DNA of 5,778 bases from Lachnospiraceae bacterium UBA1201. Its GTDB lineage: Bacteria; Bacillota; Clostridia; Lachnospirales; Lachnospiraceae. Shown here in pieces: positions 4,229 through 5,778 of this stretch; the stretch's first letter is position 1; each line of letters opens with the position of its first letter. The DNA lies in NCBI GenBank assembly GCA_002309675.1, contig DBXX01000086.1, positions 1 through 5,778 of the forward strand, given 5' to 3'. Under the pieces are notes generated by a model. That model was not told the DNA's origin. It saw only the letters and a program-made list of their open reading frames with translations, and made no database searches. A program made the position numbers and the translations under genes.

Positions 4229-5778
4229 ATGGTGAAACACAAGAATTTCAAACATGCGCACAAAGCCGGTGGCGCTATGAAGATGGTTCGTCTTCTGGCC
4301 ACTCTTTTCGCATGCCTTTTTTTGGTTTCTTACTGCATTTCCGCCTGTTCTTCACCGAAAGTAACGAATACACAACTCAGCGATACCGCGAAAGAGGATG
4401 CTTCTCCGTCTGAGATCGCAACCGAGAAATACTATGCAGCGGCCGATGCTTTGCATGAGAAGACGACGCGTCTTCTGGGTTCACAGATGAGTGTCCGTGT
4501 TTTGCCGGATACCCGGGTGAAAGCAGAGCCTCTGAAGATGACTTCCCGGCCTGTGTATGTACGAGATATAACGACACTCGATGATGAATTGTCCTACTCC
4601 TTCCTGTACGGACCTGATGATTACTCATTGGTGCTGGCAGGCTTCGGAGCAGAACGTTTCTGGGAAGCAGTAGAAGAACAAACGGAACCTGAAGAAGAAA
4701 CGACTCCGGAAGAGACCTATACCGAGTCGACGACGCAGGTCGATCTTCCTACGGATATTGAGATTCCTTCCGAGATGGATGAGATCATCGGAGAAGAGGA
4801 TTATCCTGAAGAAACCACGACGATCTCTGCAGAAGAGATCGAAAAACAGCGTCGTGCGCTTTATGACGCGACCATTCACCGTCTGTTGGATACGACATTT
4901 TATGTAAATCCGGACCGCGTGGAGAACTATCTGAATGTTCGTGAGACTCCCGGAAGTGAGAACGTAGTAGGACGCCTGTATCCGAATAACGGCGGCGTAC
5001 TGAAGACTATGAGCGACGGATATGCATACATCGAGTCCGGTGAGGTCATCGGATGGGTCGATGCATCTTATATCTATTACGGCGCGCAGCTTTTGGCGTT
5101 GCCTTCCGATATGCGACTTTTTGTACGCGCCGAGAAACTGTTCCTGCGTACGGAGCCGAGTTTGGAAGCCCGCGCTCTGTGTAAGGTCTCTCTTGCGGAT
5201 ACATTGCCCGTAACCGGAATTCCCGAATGCGGAGGCTGGGTACAGACGGTTTATGATGGTAAGATCTGTTATGCAAGCGCTGACTATGTAACGATTGATG
5301 TCGGATCCGGCGTCGGCGTTTCGATCGCAGAGATCAACCGCGAAGAAGAATCCCGCGCAGCAGAAGAGGCAGCCCGCATCGCTGAAGAAGCGCGCAAGGC
5401 TGAGGAAGCGCGTAAGGCTGAAGCTGCCCGCAAGGCAGAAGAAGCACGTAAAGCCGAGGAGGCCAGACTGGCCGCAGAGGCAGCCCGCCTGAAGGCGGAG
5501 GCAGAGCAGGCCGCGAAAGAAGCAGCTGCCGAAGCAGCACGCACCATAGTGGATATGTCTGCCCGTTATATCGGTTCGACAAAATATGAAGGCGATACCG
5601 TTTCTGTAAACGAGATCGAGATCGTCCTGCTGTATAAAGACGGACATACGACGAAGAACCCGACCGCATGGGCATGCGAACTGGTAGGAGTTCCGTTAGT
5701 CACCGGAAAGATACCTTTTACGGTTATCTATGGTTCATTTACCGCACAGTTCTTCGTGGATGTTATTCCGCGTCCGAC
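4229..5778 (+). CDS. Predicted SH3-domain surface lipoprotein with coiled-coil repeat and Ig-like module (3' end outside window)
   Basis: The frame is open without a stop from 4229 to the right edge, giving 516 residues. In order they show a basic N-region and a hydrophobic core (about 22-36), ending in lipobox I37-S38-A39-C40. This predicts a type II signal peptide and lipid attachment at C40 by Lgt. An unrecognised segment follows (about 64-146), then a Glu/Thr/Pro-rich linker (147-203) such as would span the cell wall. Two SH3-like domains come next: about 224-285 (L-N-V-R-E-T-P-G, G-W-V-D-A-S-Y-I) and 294-357 (L-F-L-R-T-E-P-S, GGWVQTVYDGKICYASADYV). A TolA-like Ala/Glu/Arg/Lys helix covers about 365-439. 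The visible end (439-516: Y-K-D-G-H-T-T, PFTVIYGSFTAQFFVDV) looks like a bacterial Ig-like (Big_3-type) module. Bacterial SH3 domains often bind peptidoglycan, so a wall-associated role is likely, but no catalytic domain is visible. One could lie downstream. Its terminator-isolated promoter makes it a separate unit from lgt. Confidence 0.88.
   Translation, partial: MVKHKNFKHAHKAGGAMKMVRLLATLFACLFLVSYCISACSSPKVTNTQLSDTAKEDASPSEIATEKYYAAADALHEKTTRLLGSQMSVRVLPDTRVKAEPLKMTSRPVYVRDITTLDDELSYSFLYGPDDYSLVLAGFGAERFWEAVEEQTEPEEETTPEETYTESTTQVDLPTDIEIPSEMDEIIGEEDYPEETTTISAEEIEKQRRALYDATIHRLLDTTFYVNPDRVENYLNVRETPGSENVVGRLYPNNGGVLKTMSDGYAYIESGEVIGWVDASYIYYGAQLLALPSDMRLFVRAEKLFLRTEPSLEARALCKVSLADTLPVTGIPECGGWVQTVYDGKICYASADYVTIDVGSGVGVSIAEINREEESRAAEEAARIAEEARKAEEARKAEAARKAEEARKAEEARLAAEAARLKAEAEQAAKEAAAEAARTIVDMSARYIGSTKYEGDTVSVNEIEIVLLYKDGHTTKNPTAWACELVGVPLVTGKIPFTVIYGSFTAQFFVDVIPRP
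5381..5470 (+). repeat. Five tandem 18-bp units encoding A-E-E-A-R-K hexapeptides
   Basis: Residues 385-414 of the lipoprotein are five consecutive hexapeptides: AEEARK, AEEARK, AEAARK, AEEARK and AEEARL. Looser copies lie on both sides (whole helical stretch about 5315-5545). The DNA copies differ at third codon positions, so the repeat is old or held by selection on protein rather than freshly duplicated. It should form a long charged single helix or coiled coil between the SH3 domains and the Ig-like module. Confidence 0.85.

Noticed and set aside
3977..4261. 94-codon minus-strand frame in the lipoprotein control region
   Set aside because: It is antisense to the promoter, the leader and the lipoprotein start, with no domain. 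The plus-strand signals explain this DNA better.
5381..5470. CRISPR or mobile repeat array
   Set aside because: The 18-bp units are in frame, contiguous without spacers and encode a regular helix, so they are a protein repeat.
4625..5647. 340-codon minus-strand reading frame
   Set aside because: It is antisense to the lipoprotein frame, lacks recognisable domains, and is rich in Cys, Phe, Leu and Arg as expected from the complement of Glu/Ala/Lys-rich coding. The plus frame has the promoter, ribosome binding site, lipobox and SH3 domains.

Overview
The window looks like an ordinary chromosomal segment of a Gram-positive anaerobe, most likely a member of the class Clostridia. The reasons are the Gram-positive type DUF1292 acidic protein, strong AGGAGG-type ribosome binding sites, Lgt and TrmH-family sequences of Firmicutes type, and a large SH3/coiled-coil lipoprotein of a kind common in gut and rumen Clostridia. 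Base composition is balanced and does not shift visibly across the window. The family and species cannot be fixed from this sequence alone.

Layout. (1) Positions 1-398 (+) hold the C-terminal third of a serpin (protease inhibitor) whose gene begins outside the window. (2) A 14-bp hairpin at 425-459 separates it from a convergent two-gene minus-strand operon. That operon is ychF (884-1981), encoding an Obg-family ATPase, followed 11 nt later by a very acidic DUF1292 protein (474-872). (3) A compact divergent control region (1982-2142) carries two back-to-back extended -10 promoters. The minus-strand one drives ychF and the plus-strand one drives lgt. (4) lgt (2143-3153) and a TrmH/SpoU-family RNA 2'-O-ribose methyltransferase (3157-3930) form a tightly coupled operon ending in a terminator at 3935-3978. 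(5) A 250-nt control region follows. It has a near-consensus promoter (TTGACA, 17 bp, TATATT), a WalR-like direct repeat at the expected transcription start, a leader with several mutually exclusive or pseudoknot-like pairings, and a possible 23-codon leader peptide. (6) From 4229 to the right edge (+) runs an uninterrupted coding frame of at least 516 codons. It encodes a predicted lipoprotein with two SH3-like domains, an Ala/Glu/Arg/Lys hexapeptide coiled coil and an Ig-like module. Its end lies beyond the window. A 340-codon antisense frame over it is a shadow.

How the parts relate. Lgt attaches the diacylglyceryl group to the lipobox cysteine of lipoproteins, and the first gene after its operon encodes a protein with a good lipobox (I-S-A-C). 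That is a plausible enzyme-substrate pair, though Lgt acts on all lipoproteins of the cell. YchF and the RNA methyltransferase belong to translation and ribosome functions. The most interesting part is the control region before the lipoprotein gene (4021-4228). There a WalR-like box and a structured leader suggest that cell-wall stress or another signal sets expression of this surface protein. No CRISPR array, insertion sequence, tRNA or rRNA was seen.
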